Assembly: GCF_009727055.1 (NCBI RefSeq)
Contig: NC_052350.1
Location: forward strand, 26,662,437-26,726,436
Length of the DNA stretch: 64,000 nt
Direction of reading: 5' to 3'
From: Benincasa hispida
Taxonomy: Eukaryota; Streptophyta; Magnoliopsida; Cucurbitales; Cucurbitaceae
The notes under the pieces are model-generated. The model was not told where the DNA came from. It made no database searches and saw only the letters and a list, made by a program, of their open reading frames with translations. This document shows positions 45,165-57,290 of this stretch, one piece after another. The translations under genes and the position numbers were made by a program. Every line of letters starts with the position of its first letter. The stretch's first letter is position 1.

Positions 45165-47062
45165 TGATGACTTGAACTTGATGAATGTAATGTGCATGCA
45201 TAATGATGTGCTACAAGCTCATGTTGCCATAAACTTGTAACGCAAAATGTAATCTCATGTTGTGTTGCTGCTCATGCACATTTTATGCGATACTACTTCT
45301 AGATATATCCATTATTAATGGAATGCTTGTAGTATGCTATGCGTTGTCACAAGTTTCTTTGCACAGAAACCAAGTATAATTCCGACGCAAGTTTCTCGGA
45401 GTGATCCGAAGTCTAACACAGGGATTGTTGTCGTTAATGTGTTACATTTATGATATATGCGATTGGTGTTTTTACAATTAATAAAGATTGTTTTTATACA
45501 TGTATCTAAAGCTTCGGTAAAGTAAAATTGTGCAGATAAACTAAAGTTTCGTTAATAACATAAAAGTGCATAAAAGTAAACCTAAGCTATTAAGATACAA
45601 GATACAAGATACTGATACATGATACTGAGTTTGAGACTGACTGTTAAGTTTATACAAAGGGTCGTGGTATGCGGTGGCAAGTCTTTATGTATGAAATAGA
45701 AATAGAAAAGATAACTAATATAAACATCGCAAATTATTAATTGCGTTAAAGACATAACTACGGTTCCACTTTCCCTTGGCGTACACCTCTCGGTGATCGG
45801 CTATGTTCCCACATCTCTATGATGAAACAGGGATGAACGTAATGAACGCAAGGTTGCTTCCATCTTTGGAAGTACTTCTCTCTTTAGTTAATGCATTCTT
45901 CCAACTTTCTCTCGACGGGAGGAATGGCATCTTCATTTATGCTCTCACAGGTAAAGATGTCACCTAGCATGCTTTAGCTAAACATATTTATTTCCTTAGC
46001 ACAAATTACTTTCCTTGCTTAATTCCTACTAATTACCAGGGGATTAAGAAAACATCATGGCGAAAGCGATTTATGGATGAACGAAAATAGACAAAAAGAT
46101 GGAGATGGAAATGATCATGACATTCAATACTAAGATTTAGCATCTGGTACATGGTCTAAATGATAGACTAAGAAGATGAATACAATTGATGATAAAGAGA
46201 TAGAAACAAATAAAGAAGAGTGCCAATGTCTTGACACAAATCTGGACGGTGGATTTTGCTTGCCGGCGTATGGAATGGATGAAGAAAAGAGCTTCCCTCT
46301 CAGGTTTGCTCGTCGGGTAGAAGTAACCTTGGTACAGAGCTTCAATGGCGGGGATTGAAAGGATTTACCCTGAGACTCATCTCTCAGCCTTGTCTCTTAA
46401 ATCTTCCCTGGATCTTCTTCGATCAGGCTCTTCAGACCAGTCTCTCTCTCAATATACAAATATCAAAATATGCTCGTATCAAGTATATCTTCTCAGTGGA
46501 ATGGTCGGAGCTATTTATAGGCTCAGCTTTGACTCTCTGACTTGTGAATCCCACTGTATTGTTAAGGCAGTTCCGGAAATAATTGAGTGAATATTTCTTT
46601 TGTTACGCAATCAATCCCTTTAGAAATGCACAATGGTCAGTTGTACACATGTCAAAATGCTCTATAATTGCATTTCTCTTTACATCTTCGATCGTTTGCC
46701 CACATACGGTGTTGTTTTTTATTACCGCATGCAAGTGAGATTGTGTTGATCGCTTAGCTCTGGATCGATTGTCACATGCGCCGTCATTACATTGATCATC
46801 TATTCATTCCTGAATGATGGGGGCAATGCGACGTAGATGCGTTGTTCTTTTTATCTTGAGCCATGAATGCATACAGTGACTTGATTTCCTGCAAAACAGA
46901 CTTGAAATATTCTTTTCTACCATCGCAATGGTGTCAGTGGGTGTATTGCCGACAATTTATAATTCTTGCAATTCTTAGCTACAATTGACGCAACTTTCCT
47001 TTCTTTTGGCCGAAATATCGAAATAAAACATTATAAATAACTTGTATTTCTGCAAGTTACCA
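45165..47062 (-). mobile_element. 5' LTR of element C
   Basis: Starts TGATGACTTGAACTTGATG and ends taacttgta-tttc-tgcaagtta then cca, followed by the target duplicate ATGCT (47063-47067). TATA-like TATAAATA on the minus strand at 46512-46519. It matches 36685-38588 almost completely. Confidence 0.92.
46512..46519 (-). promoter_or_regulatory. TATA box of 5' LTR C
   Basis: Minus-strand TATAAATA at the same LTR position as in A and B. It lies in the 5' LTR, so it would drive the element transcript. Confidence 0.5.
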
Positions 47063-47620
47063 ATGCTTTGAAGATTGCTTTTAGGACCAGATATAAGCAT
47101 TATGAGTTTTTAGTAAGCCCATTTGGTTTGACGAATGCCTCTATGGTATTCATGGACCTTATGAATAGGATATTCCATCCCTATCTGGATCAGTTTGTAA
47201 TAGTCTTTATTGATGACATTTTGGTGTATACTGGTAGCAGGGAGAAGCATGTGGAACATCTGAGGATGGTGCTTCAGACGTTATGAGAAAAGAAGTTGTA
47301 TGCTAAGTTCAGTAAATGTGATTTCTGGTTAGATCAAGTTGTGTTTCTATGACATGTAGTATCTGCAGTAGAAGTTGTTGTAGATCCCCAGAAGACAGAA
47401 GCAATAGTGAACTGGGAACGACCTACTATGGTATTTGAGGTATGTAGTTTCCTAGGTTTAGCAGATTACTACAGGCAATTTGTGGAAGGCTTTTGTAGGA
47501 TAGTCCTTCTGTTGACTAGGCTGACCAGGAAAGATGTGAAGTTTGAGTGGCCTCTTGAATGGGAGCATAATTTCTAAGAGTTGAAGCGGAGATAGTATCA
47601 CCTCCAGTACTTACACTTCC
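47063..47620 (+). pseudogene. Reverse transcriptase of element E, 3' part
   Basis: Resumes the RT exactly after element [50 protein letters not shown] (active site FIDD at 47206-47217), then KKLYAKFSKCDFWLDQVVFL and the connection FLGLADYYRQFVEGF. Stops after LQTL and VVFL, and changed residues such as SAVEVVVDPQK, show decay. The first five bases (ATGCT) are the target-site duplicate. Confidence 0.9.
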
Positions 47621-48010
47621 TATATCAGGTAAAGATTTTGAGATTTATTGTGGTGCGTCCCGATAGGGACTAGGATGTGTGTTAATGCAAGAAGGTAGAG
47701 TAGCCTATGCTTCTAGACAGTTAAAGAAGAATGAGTGTAATTACCCTACCTATGATCTGGAGTTAGCTGCAGTAGTATTAGCCTTGAAACTGTGGAGGCA
47801 TACTTGTTTATTGAGCATTTCCATATATTCACTGATCACGAGAGTTTGAGGTATATCTTTGATCATAAAGAGTTGAACTTGAGATGAAGAAAATGGTTAG
47901 AGCTGATCAAGGATTATGATTTCACTATTGAGTACCATCCAGGAAAAGAGAATGTGGGGGCGGATGTCCCAAGAAGAAAGTTGGGAATGATAAGAGCTAC
48001 TCTTTGTTCA
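47621..48010 (+). pseudogene. RNase H of element E
   Basis: FEIYCGASR has Gly where the first catalytic Asp is expected, followed by a stop, then [20 protein letters not shown] and [21 protein letters not shown] frameshift follows and the end is EYHPGKENVGADVPRRK, the linker to integrase. Confidence 0.85.
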
Positions 48011-49300
48011 GTACAAGTTTTAATACTGTAGAAGTTGAGAAATTCTAGTGCTACTCTAGTAATTGATCAGGCAAGAGGTTTATTAGCTTCATTTCAGGTA
48101 CGACCTACCTTAGTTAATGATATCTACATGAGTAGTTAGGTGATTCTAGTCTCCAAAAGATAGCTGAGGAGGTAGGTAAGAGTTAAAGGACAGAATATAA
48201 GCTAAGAGCAGATGGAGTTTTACTCAAGGCCGATAGGGTATGCGTGTCAAATGTGCTAGCATTAAAACAGGCTATTCTAGAAGAGGCATACTGTTCAGTT
48301 TATGCTATGCATCCAAGCAGTACGAAGATGTGTAGGACGTTAAATAAGTCATACTAATGGCCTGACATGAAAAGAGAAATAGCAAAGTTTGTTAACAAGT
48401 GTTTTATTTGTCAACATGTTAAACCGAATCAACATAAACCATTAGGATTATTTAATCCACTTCCAGTGCCAGAGCAGAAATGGGAGCATATTACAATGGA
48501 TTTCTTATTTGGCTTACCTAGGACGCCATTAAGTTATGACAGAATTTGGATACTTGTTGATAGGCTAACTAAGACGGCTAAGTTCTTACCGGTGAAGATC
48601 ACTTTTACCTTAGACAAGTTGGCTAAGTTGTATGTTAAAAAGATAGTGAGCTAGTTTAGAGCTCCAGTGAAGATAGTGTCAGACCGAGATCCAAGATGTA
48701 CTTCGAAGTTTTGGCCTAATTTATAGAAAGCTTTGGGTACTAAGTTGCTTTTCAGTACAGATTTCCATCTGTAGATAGATGGTCAGTTAAAACAAATGAT
48801 TCAGACACTAGAGGACATGCTGAGGGCATGTGTATTACAGTTTAAAGGAAGTTAGGATATGCACTTGTCGTTGATCGAATTTGCATATAACAACATTTAT
48901 CATTCTAGTATCCGAATGGCTCCATACGAGGCTTTGTATGGAAGACCATGCAGGAAACTTAGAATGAGGTTGGAGAAAGGAAACTGATAGGCCTAGAATT
49001 TGTTTAGCAAACCCTAGAAAATGTTAAGCTAATCAGAGAGAATCTTAAGACAGTTAGAGATAGACAAAAAAGTTATGCTGACAAGCGAAGGAGAGAACTA
49101 GAGTTTAAGATTTGTGACCAGGTATTCCTTAAATTATCCCCATGGAAAGGAAACCTTAGATTTGACAAGAAAGGGAAGTTGAGTTCAAGGTACATTGGAC
49201 CTTATGAGATCGTGGAGCAAGTTAATCCAGTAGCTTACAGGTTAGTTTTACCTCTGGAACTATCTCGTATATGTGATGCTTTCCATGTGTCGATGTTAAG
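48011..49300 (+). pseudogene. Chromovirus integrase of element E
   Basis: Zinc-binding region HPSSTKMCRTLNKSY then PDMKREIAKFVNKCFICQHV (HHCC). The core has ITMDFLFGLPRTPLSYDRIW (first Asp) and KIVSDRDPRCTSKFW (second Asp). At DGQLKQMIQTLEDMLRAC the catalytic Glu expected in the (S/T)ER(T/L) position is Lys (codon 48790-48792). Then [31 protein letters not shown], and the C-terminal part with [10 protein letters not shown]. Stops and two frameshifts are present. The open piece 48367-48654 spans the zinc finger and first Asp. Confidence 0.9.
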
Positions 49301-49576
49301 GAAGTATGTACTAGATCATGCTCATGTGTTACCAGAACAGCCAGTATAGTTAAAAGAAAATTTAACTTATGAAGAAGAACCCGTAGAGATCCTTGATAGG
49401 AAAGAGCAAGTGCTGAGAAACAAGACTATAACTTATGTAAAGGTGTTATGAAAGAATTATGAAGTTGAATAAGCTACTTGCGAGACTGAAGAACAAATGA
49501 GTAGATATCCTCAGTCATTCAGTTGATGGATATGAAGCAAATTTTGAGGATGCAATTTCATAATGCGAAGGTAAAA
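49301..49576 (+). pseudogene. Chromodomain remnant and 3' tail of element E
   Basis: LTYEEEPVEILDRKEQVLRN followed by ITYVKVL, a stop, KNYEVE, a stop, and ATCETEEQMSRYPQSFS corresponds to the C-terminal chromodomain-like segment of Tekay/Del integrases. The polypurine tract is degenerate (tgcgaaggtaaaa just before the LTR at 49577, against aagggggaagtaat in G). Confidence 0.78.
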
Positions 49577-50551
49577 TGTAAAATCCCGAACCCTATTTTC
49601 CCTACTTAAATATGATAATTAGGATATTAACTAAAAATTAAGTCAAAGTTGATATTATGTGTGTAGCGAAAATTGAGGACGTTTGAACGGGAGAAAAAAA
49701 TTCTAACTCTGAAGATTGAGGCCCTCGAGTAGCATTGGCATTGAGACATTTAGTGAGGAAATTTGGCTAAGTATAGTAGCCTTGCGTTGGAAGACTTGGT
49801 GTGTTTCCTAGGTGTACAGCGGCCTTGTATTTTGAGGTTAGTTTGCACGCATGAGTGCCATGAGGCTAAGTGTTGACCAAGGAGATGCCATGTGTTAGCA
49901 TGAGTGATGCGTTGGCCAAGCCATACGAGGTTAGATGGGCAAGGAATGGGCGCGATAACAAGGTGCCTAGGCATTAGAGTTGTTGAATGCATTGGTTAGG
50001 TGAGGCATTGGCATTGGTCGATGTCCTACACAATGGTTGAGATGGCATTGGCGCACCTGATGGAAGAAAGTTGGTCGTAAGTGTCAAGGCGAAGGTCATG
50101 CTCCAACCACCATGCTAGGTATTGGCACAAGGAGATCTTAGCATGCATTGGTCAGATATGTGGTGACGACAAGTAGGACCATGCTATGGCCACTAGCCTA
50201 AGTGATGGGGGCAAGATGTGCCAAGGCATGCACTGACAAGTTGATGTGTGGCCTTAGTGTTGCCATGTGTTGATAAGTGTTGAAGAATAGGGCCTTACGT
50301 TGATGATTAAAAGAGTTCTCAGGTTAATCAACTCCCTTAATGGGTCAGTTTTAAGGATTGGGGAAGTTAAACCCACTTAGTAGGCAAGCTGGCAGCCTGA
50401 GATTAAAAGAAAGGCATGTAGATTTTAGTATAAAAGGAAGCCTCAGTTCTGAAGCTCGGTTTGAACGTTTTACTTGTGCTATTGAAGTAATTCCAGAACC
50501 ATTTGAAAGCTTGAAGAGCGTATTGAAGGTCTAGGGCTGCCAGAAGAAAAT
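49577..50551 (+). mobile_element. 3' LTR of element E, cut by element F
   Basis: TGTAAAATCCCGAACCC to ctgccagaagaaaat, matching 20749-21612 of the 5' LTR, with TATAAAAGG at 50429-50437. The next base starts the LTR of F, so the remainder is displaced beyond F or lost. Confidence 0.85.
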
Positions 50552-51613
50552 TGTAAACCCCGAACTCGAATTTCCCTACTTAAGTATATTGAAAACAAAG
50601 TTTAAGAAAGTGTTATGATAAGGGAAAGGGAAAATTTCAAATAATTGAGGCATAGATCTCTAGGGTAAGATTTTTCTTGTGCACCTAGAAGAAAGAAGGA
50701 AATTTTCCTAAGCATGAACCTTGCATTGAAGCATTGATGCATTAAGGACCAAGGCTGGTGCGGTAACCATGTGCAGCTATGGTGGGAAGGTGTGGTGCAA
50801 GGTATGCGCTGATGAGGGCTATATGCACACAAGTTAGCAAGGGTCGAGAGGGATGCCATGCGGTGAGCATTGGCCTATGTTGATATGGTATGGATGCACA
50901 CATAGACAAGGATGCGATAGGCAATGTAGTTGTGCATGTGATAGTTTGAACGCTAGGCAAAGGCATTTGTGGACGCACACACAAAGGCTAGTTGACGTAA
51001 GTTGTTGCAAGGTGTGAATGCTCGATTGCTAGGTATGATAGCTTGAATGGCTAGGCATTGCACTGGTGAACGAGCATGTGAATGAGGCGTTGTGCATTAA
51101 GGTTCACGGTTGCATTAAGAAGCTATGTGATGCCAAGGTTGGTGGGGCTATGCAATGAGGATTGTTGTGCGAAAATAGGATAGGGTTGAGCCATGTGTGG
51201 AGTCTATATGATGTTTAAAGCAAAGTCCACGGAAAAGGAGGTTAGGCATTGGCACTAGACTAAGCGATGGGCAAGATGGATGCATGAGGGAATGATGGAA
51301 GCATGGGGATGGTTGTTAAAGAAACCATGTGCCCAACCTAGGTCATATGCGTTGATGAGAGGAGTCTTGGAGGACAAGGTTGGTTGACAGCACAATGAAA
51401 TACGTGGCTCAACCAAATGAAGCACCGGACAACTTAGAAGGAGGTGGATGCATATTAGGGCATGCAATGGAAGCCTATGCGTTGGACATGGCATAGGAAG
51501 GACAGCTCAAGCTCATACAAGTAGGTGGTGACAACACAATGAGGTTTTTCATGCGTTACATGTGGCATGCATTGAAAGTTTGTTATTGATGACCAAGAAG
51601 CTTCCTTAAAGCC

Positions 51614-51623
51614 TATAAATACC
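51614..51623 (+). promoter_or_regulatory. TATA box of LTR F
   Basis: TATAAATACC in the plus orientation of the element. This differs from the TATAAAAGG of LTRs E and G. Confidence 0.45.
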
Positions 51624-52006
51624 CCCAATAAGGTTTCATTTCAGCTCACAACTCATTTTCTTTTAGAAAGATACTCAAAAGAGAGTGTTCGAGAGAAAAT
51701 TAAGGTTTTTAGGGCAGGCCATTCATTGACCAAGTGGGCTTTGTTTTGAACAAGAGGCAGTCTATGCATCCAACATAGTCCATGCATTGATCAAATGTTG
51801 TCCAAAGGTCCTAAAACTGCTGCCATGCATCCAACATCTTAAGAGAGGCTAGCCTTGCATCCAACTATTGTCCAAAGATGTCTAGGAGCCTAGTTTCATA
51901 TCAGTACTAATTGGTAAAGCTAAATTTAAGACAAATAAGGTGTTCTAAGGTTATTTTAACCTTAACCATGAGATTCTGAGTTGACTAATGAACTAGTTTG
52001 GGCTCA

Positions 52007-52011
52007 GGAGT
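52007..52011. repeat. Target-site duplicate of the solo LTR
   Basis: GGAGT, exact partner at 53501-53505. Confidence 0.88.
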
Positions 52012-53500
52012 TGATGCATTTTGTACATGTGATGAAATAATAATGCTTTTGAGATTAAACGTTTAGTTTTCTTTAGTCAAACCTAAGTGCAAATTTGAAC
52101 AAAGTTCCTAGTGAGTCCAGGGTCAAATGAAGGGATTGCTTGTAAGTATGTGATGAAACTAAAAATATGATCTTAGCGTGAGTTTAAAATGTTCAAAGAA
52201 GTGATCGAATGAGCAAACTTAAACCTAAATATGCGATGGGGATTGTGTTTAAAATGAAGCAGTGTAAATTGGATAACAAATATGTGATAGGAGGGTTGAG
52301 AAGAACTTTTACTAGCATTTTCTAAACAAATAAATGAAATATGCGATCAAGCTATACACTCAATGTTACGACCAACACTTCTCAGTGTCTTTTGCCACAT
52401 TATCTTATCTCTAAGATTCATATGATATGTGTAATATGCAGAGAATGTACTCATTTCTAAGGAAAATTTTTCTCTCATTTTATGAGGTCTTAATCTAAAT
52501 TCTTTCAAACTTAGATTAGCTTTACTTAGATTAGCTTTTCTCAATTGATTCAAGCAATAAATATAAGCATGCATAAAACAAGTTGATTGCATGATTCCTC
52601 TAGTTATTTAGTTGTGTTAGCTACAATCTTCTCAACACATGAAGCGATTTAGCTATGCATGATATTGGTGAAAAAGATAGACAAGATGTATAATAAACAT
52701 GTATTCATATTGCAATTCTAAATTTGTCAATACAAGAAATACAATACAAATACACAAATAAAGAGAAAGGGCCAGAGAGTCAAGTCGTGGTTCGCAATGT
52801 CTTGCTTCCCCCGACTTGTTTTATAGCTGCTTCCTTAGATAATTGAACAGTGTTATCTTCTTCTTTCCCTAGAGTCCTAAGCTCTCACCAAGGAGTTTCT
52901 ATGGAGGAATGATAGAGATTTCAAGCAGAATCCCTTCTCATGGTATTCTTCTTGTCTCCCACAATGTATCCCCAATATGTCACGATGTATATTCTAAAAA
53001 CACAGAATTGAGAACTAAGTACTAAGAACTTCGAACTTCTTCTATATGAAATTTCCATGGGTATTTATAGGTATTTACGAGCACTTATTTTCTTAAGCTC
53101 ATGCTTGCATTGATGGGGCGCATTAAATTTCATATCCTGTCGCGCTGACTGCAACGTGTCATTAGTTCATTGAATCTTCAACACAGCTTTCCTGTCGGTT
53201 ACCAACGCAATGTGTGATGTGACACCCAGCGCCCATGTCATGTCATGCCTCATCGCTTGCAGATTATGCAATTTTCTTCATTTTCTTCTCATATGATCAC
53301 GCGATCATTAGACTGTTGAAGGGACTGCACAAAAATAGCGAAATTAGTCTGGAATTTAAATATGTTATGCATTAGAAGTATGTGATCGCATGCTTTGCTT
53401 TTTGTATAGATTTATTGGCATAATTTATCTAAATTGCATGCATTTGCCTTATTATTTTAAATAAAAGAGATATAATAACTTGTACTTTTACAAGTTATCT
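52012..53500 (-). mobile_element. Solo LTR (Athila-like) in LTR F
   Basis: Starts TGATGCATTTTG and ends with the inverted repeat taacttgta-cttt-tacaagtta then tct, where sister LTRs end tca. It is flanked by the perfect duplicate GGAGT and has a minus-strand TATAAATACC-like site near 53062. No internal sequence is present, so it is the product of LTR-LTR recombination. It is diverged from the LTRs of A, B and C. Confidence 0.88.
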
Positions 53501-54333
53501 GGAGTTAAGAAGGAACCAAGGGAAACCAGGGAACTTGCAAGGAGAAGAAGGTTACTGCGATTAAACTGTGAGTGGTACTCTTTAAAGGAATCTAAGTATA
53601 TCATTTAGATTCTATATTTTATTATAGCATGAGTACCTTAAACGGGAATGAGAAAATGAGGCTTGGGATGATCAAGAGGCCATAAGGCCTAGTTCTTGAG
53701 CCAATGGCAGAATCTCACAAGATGGTCAGAAGGCCATGAGGCCTAGTTCTGAGCCTATGGAAGAAATCCTTGTGTGGGATGGTCAGAAGGTTGATAAGCC
53801 TAGTTTCTAAGCCCATAAAAGCAGGATCTATATGCACATAGAAGACAAAGTAGCTATGACAAGATTATGAGAAATGAGTTTGAATATCTACTGTGCGTGT
53901 AGGTAGAACATAAAACAGACTCGTTCGAGATGGAGGTTTGCATAGTAACCTCGTGTTGTGATGTGCTTTTATAAGTTGAAAGAGACTCTTTAATATGTTA
54001 CCACTCACTAAGTTTAAGGCTCATGCTTTTCTCTTATGTTTTCCTTTGTAGGTAATAGAAGAGTCTAGGTTCTTACAAGAAGTCGAGGTCTGCCACGAGC
54101 TAGAATGTTATTAGTTAAGTTGTAATCAGGATGGGTAAATATTTGTAAAAACTCTAATGCAATTTGCATAAAGTGACGATTTTCAAATTAGATGTATCTT
54201 TCAATTTTTTTTTCTTAAATCTCGATCTAAATTAGAGAAGTTTTGATAGTAGATATCACAAAATGGTGGTATCTACTGTCCTCATGCCTCATTTTGGGTT
54301 TCAAAGGTGAACTCGGGAGGGGGTGTAACAAGT

Positions 54334-54345
54334 TGGTGTCAGAGC
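54334..54345 (+). other. Primer-binding site, initiator tRNA-Met type (element F)
   Basis: tggtgtcagagc, one transition from TGGTATCAGAGC, 3 bases after the LTR. Confidence 0.87.
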
Positions 54346-54420
54346 ATAAGATTTTAGGAATGGGTTTATTAGTATGAGCATGATAGCACTATAGTATGTC
54401 TATTACTTGATATTAGGAAA

Positions 54421-55401
54421 CCATTCCCCGTAAAAGTGGCATACTTCCAAAGCAACCGCCAAAAAAGATTCATGATGCTACCTCTAAATCAACGGAAGAA
54501 GACTAGAGCGAGTGGACCTAGAAAAGCGATTCGGTATCAAAAGGTTAAAGGCACTAGGTGCCACAACTTTAAAGGAACTATGAACCCTGACTATAGAACA
54601 ATTGAGGCTTAGTTTATACTAATAGAAAAATGCTTCAAGGTAAAGCGATGCCCTGACTATAGAGTGATAACTTTGGCTACTTTTTTATTACAAAAGAGAG
54701 CTGAGGATTGGTGGTGTATGTTAGAAAGTAGAAGGAGGCCGGGGAATGAGTTTACCTAGGAAGAGTTTAAAAAAGCTTTCCATGAGAAATTTTATCCTCA
54801 GTCGTTTCACATGCAAAGTGAAGTGAATTCTTAGGACTTGTACAAGGCAACATGTCGGTGGACGAGTATGAACAGAAGTACACTGAACTTAACAGATACG
54901 CTGCCAATATCATCGAAGATGAAGAAGAGAGATGCAAGAGGTTCGAGAAGGGATTAAAAGAAGAAAACTCCGCACACATATGACCACCGATGCTAATAGA
55001 TTGGAATTTTCAAAATTAGTTAAGGTGGCAATGCAGGTAGAAGCTATTCTGGCCAAGTATATCGAGTCGAAACCCAAAGATTGGGGAAATGAGAGTTAGA
55101 AGAATTCATTAGGGGCTTCGAATAAGAAAATATTTAAGATCCGTTTTGGAAAACAAAAGATAAGTAGAACCTTCACAGGATGAAATACACATTCAATACC
55201 CTGGGAAATCCATCGGAAGTGTAAATCGGAAGCCATGGTGCTTCAAATGTAAGAAGCATCACTCAGACGATGCTATGGAGGTACTGATGTGTGCTACAGT
55301 TGCGGGGAAATATGTCACTATAAACGGAACTGACCACGGTTTAGACAAGAGGATAAAAGAAAAGCGAAGACTTCGAAAACCTGAAATGCGCATTATCTTT
55401 C
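54421..55401 (+). pseudogene. Chromovirus gag of element F
   Basis: A Lys/Pro-rich start near 54430, then the gag core: IEKCFKVKRCPDYRVITLAT, FLLQKRAEDWWCMLESRRRP and EEFKKAFHEKFYPQSF. A zinc-knuckle region near 55230-55340 is split between frames (CFKCKKHH in one, CYSCGEICHYKRNC in another). Many stops and shifts are present, including TAG in place of Gln or Trp. The Copia LTR at 55407 interrupts it. Confidence 0.82.
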
Positions 55402-55406
55402 TGAAG

Positions 55407-57285
55407 TTAAACATTAAATTTTTATTATCTTAGACCAACTATTATTGTATATATATGCTTTATAATGATGGAAGTGATGGAACATAAAGAACGCATGCAC
55501 AGCAGAAGTGATGAAATCGACAGTGTTCTAATTGTAATAAAAACAAGAATAAGCATGCAAAAGGGATAGAAAATACAACATTTGAAGACTCCACCGCAAA
55601 CTTCCTCTCCCGAGCTCAATCGACACCGCCAACGAAAAATCCTCGCTATTCTCTAGTTGAAGAACATGGTGGTAGGACCGTTATGTTAGTGAAAATAAGA
55701 GAATTTCACTATAGAAAGAAGAAGAGTAAAGGAGAGTTTAGGTGGAAGAGTTTAGGTCAAAAGTTGTGGAAGCATTAGTCTTGCAAATTTAAAAAAAAAA
55801 AACCATTTATAGAGAAAACACATGCAAAATCCCATTTTATATGTCTTCCGCCTCAAACTCCACTAGCATGTAATCTTTAGGTGTCAAGCATGGGAAGTGT
55901 CACTACAAAGTCCCTTTACTTAGTGGGAAAATCCAACAATTTGATTTTTCCACTAACTAATTTTTTATTAAAAAAAATGAAATACAATTTTTCAAATTTA
56001 GAAATTATTTAATTAAAAAAAAATTCAATTAAATAAGATAAACAAATTTAATATCACATATTAAATTGTTTATGACAGCTAGCTTTGATTAATCATATTA
56101 ATCAAGTTTAAAAAGTACTTTCATGCTAATGATCAAGTATTCTCTTAAAAATAATTAATTAATAAATAAATTATTTAATTGTAAATTATATCTCATATAA
56201 AATACAATTTTTCCTAAAACTCGAATTCGAACATTTCAAATTCTTACTTCACCTAGTTCTTCAATTTTGTCTGTATTGAGCTAGCAATGAGACTCGATGA
56301 ACCTACAGATCATGGGCTCCAACGATCCGAGACTAACCGATCAAACTTCTTAACCTAGTTAATCAACATTCGTTAACTAACAAGACTGTCCACTATAGTC
56401 TGTAGTTGCACTCCCTCACTATAGATATATTATGTGTCCACTTGATATAACCGTCATCAATAAGTTGATCCTTCATAGATTGTTCATAACCTTAGCTAGG
56501 TCAAATACCGAAATACTCTTGAGTTACATCTTTTCTCCTTGAGTACCACTGTCCCTCTAATGAACAATTGATTTAGGATCATAATCACCAAATCCATTCC
56601 CTCTCAAGCCAACAAGAGGATGCAGCCCCTTGTTCAAGACCCGGGATCAACCCTTAAGGGAACAACCTTTCTACTATCCCTAAAATGGGTAGCAGTGAAT
56701 TTCATCTTGCAAATTCTATGTCCCCAACCATCTACTCGGTCTTATCCCTGAAATGGGAGGCATATTGAGCAGCGATATTGAGCTTACCTTCAACTATGTA
56801 GATTAAGGGACAATAGCGAATAAAAATGAGTTCATAGACAACTTAGGATTCACATCAAGTTATCAAGGTCAAATCAGTGTAATCTTAAACGGTGTTAATA
56901 TGTAATAGTGATTATTTTGTGGTCTGTCTTACACAATCTCATCGTGTAGAACAACCCCGCTCACATGTCTCTACATGAACAAACTGATCACATCATTTAT
57001 GACACTTTACAACATTTGTAACAATCATAAAGTGGGTCGTATTCAATAGTATCTTCAGAAATAGGTCCCCAAACTAATCTAAGTACTATAGATGATTTAG
57101 GCTATTTTACTCGAAGTTTATCAAGTTTATGTCTCCACATAAAGTCTAAGTATTCATGACAATAGCCAAGGGTTCATAGTTTATTGGATTTAGAGTTATT
57201 AGACAATTAATAACACTTGTCTGAATAAACTTCATATATATTTATTGTTTACAAAACGATGAGTTTTAAGACATACAGCTCAACA
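55407..57285 (-). mobile_element. Copia LTR (solo) with TSD TGAAG in gag F
   Basis: The right end is ...catacagctcaaca; the left end is at 55407 (the expected TG is ttaaac here). TGAAG occurs exactly at 55402-55406 and 57286-57290. It shares blocks with the Copia LTR at 14035-16291 (ttgagttacatct, ctccttgagtaccactg, tctaatgaacaat, gggatcaacccttaaggg). It has an A-rich and T-rich middle (55780-56220) and a minus-strand TATAAATGG-like site near 55803. No internal region remains. Confidence 0.8.
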
Positions 57286-57290
57286 TGAAG

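Larger units (their letters stand above)
36685..47062 (-). mobile_element. Element C: complete Athila-like LTR element with gag and extra ORF, no pol
   Basis: Two full LTRs (36685-38588, 45165-47062) and a perfect 5-bp TSD ATGCT bracket a 10.4-kb minus-strand element in the RT of E. In element order: 5' LTR, PBS, gag, short non-coding repeats, a large Lys/Glu-rich and globular ORF, 3' non-coding region with duplicated motif, PPT, 3' LTR. No protease, RT, RNase H or integrase sequence is present, so it must have depended on proteins from related elements. The two LTRs differ at three of the first 100 positions. Confidence 0.92.
20749..50551 (+). mobile_element. Chromovirus element E (Tekay/Del-like), split by D and C
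   Basis: One plus-strand Ty3/Gypsy element recovered after removing two insertions. In order: 5' LTR 20749-22981, iMet PBS, gag (23087-23124 and 34577-35761), protease 35762-36250, RT (36251-36684 and 47063-47620), RNase H, integrase, chromodomain remnant, and 3' LTR from 49577, cut at 50551 by element F. Coding continuity across both insertions plus target-site duplicates supports the assignment. Clade is by recognition of the integrase, chromodomain and iMet primer. Net length without insertions is about 8 kb. Confidence 0.88.
50552..54330 (+). mobile_element. 5' LTR of element F, containing a solo LTR
   Basis: Starts TGTAAACCCCGAACTCG and ends ggtgtaaca before an iMet-type PBS. After removal of the 1489-bp insertion and one TSD copy it is about 2.3 kb, like the LTR of E. 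TATAAATACC at 51614-51623. The tail has the tandem phrases atggtcagaaggccatgagg and aggcctagtt at 53660-53760. Confidence 0.85.
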
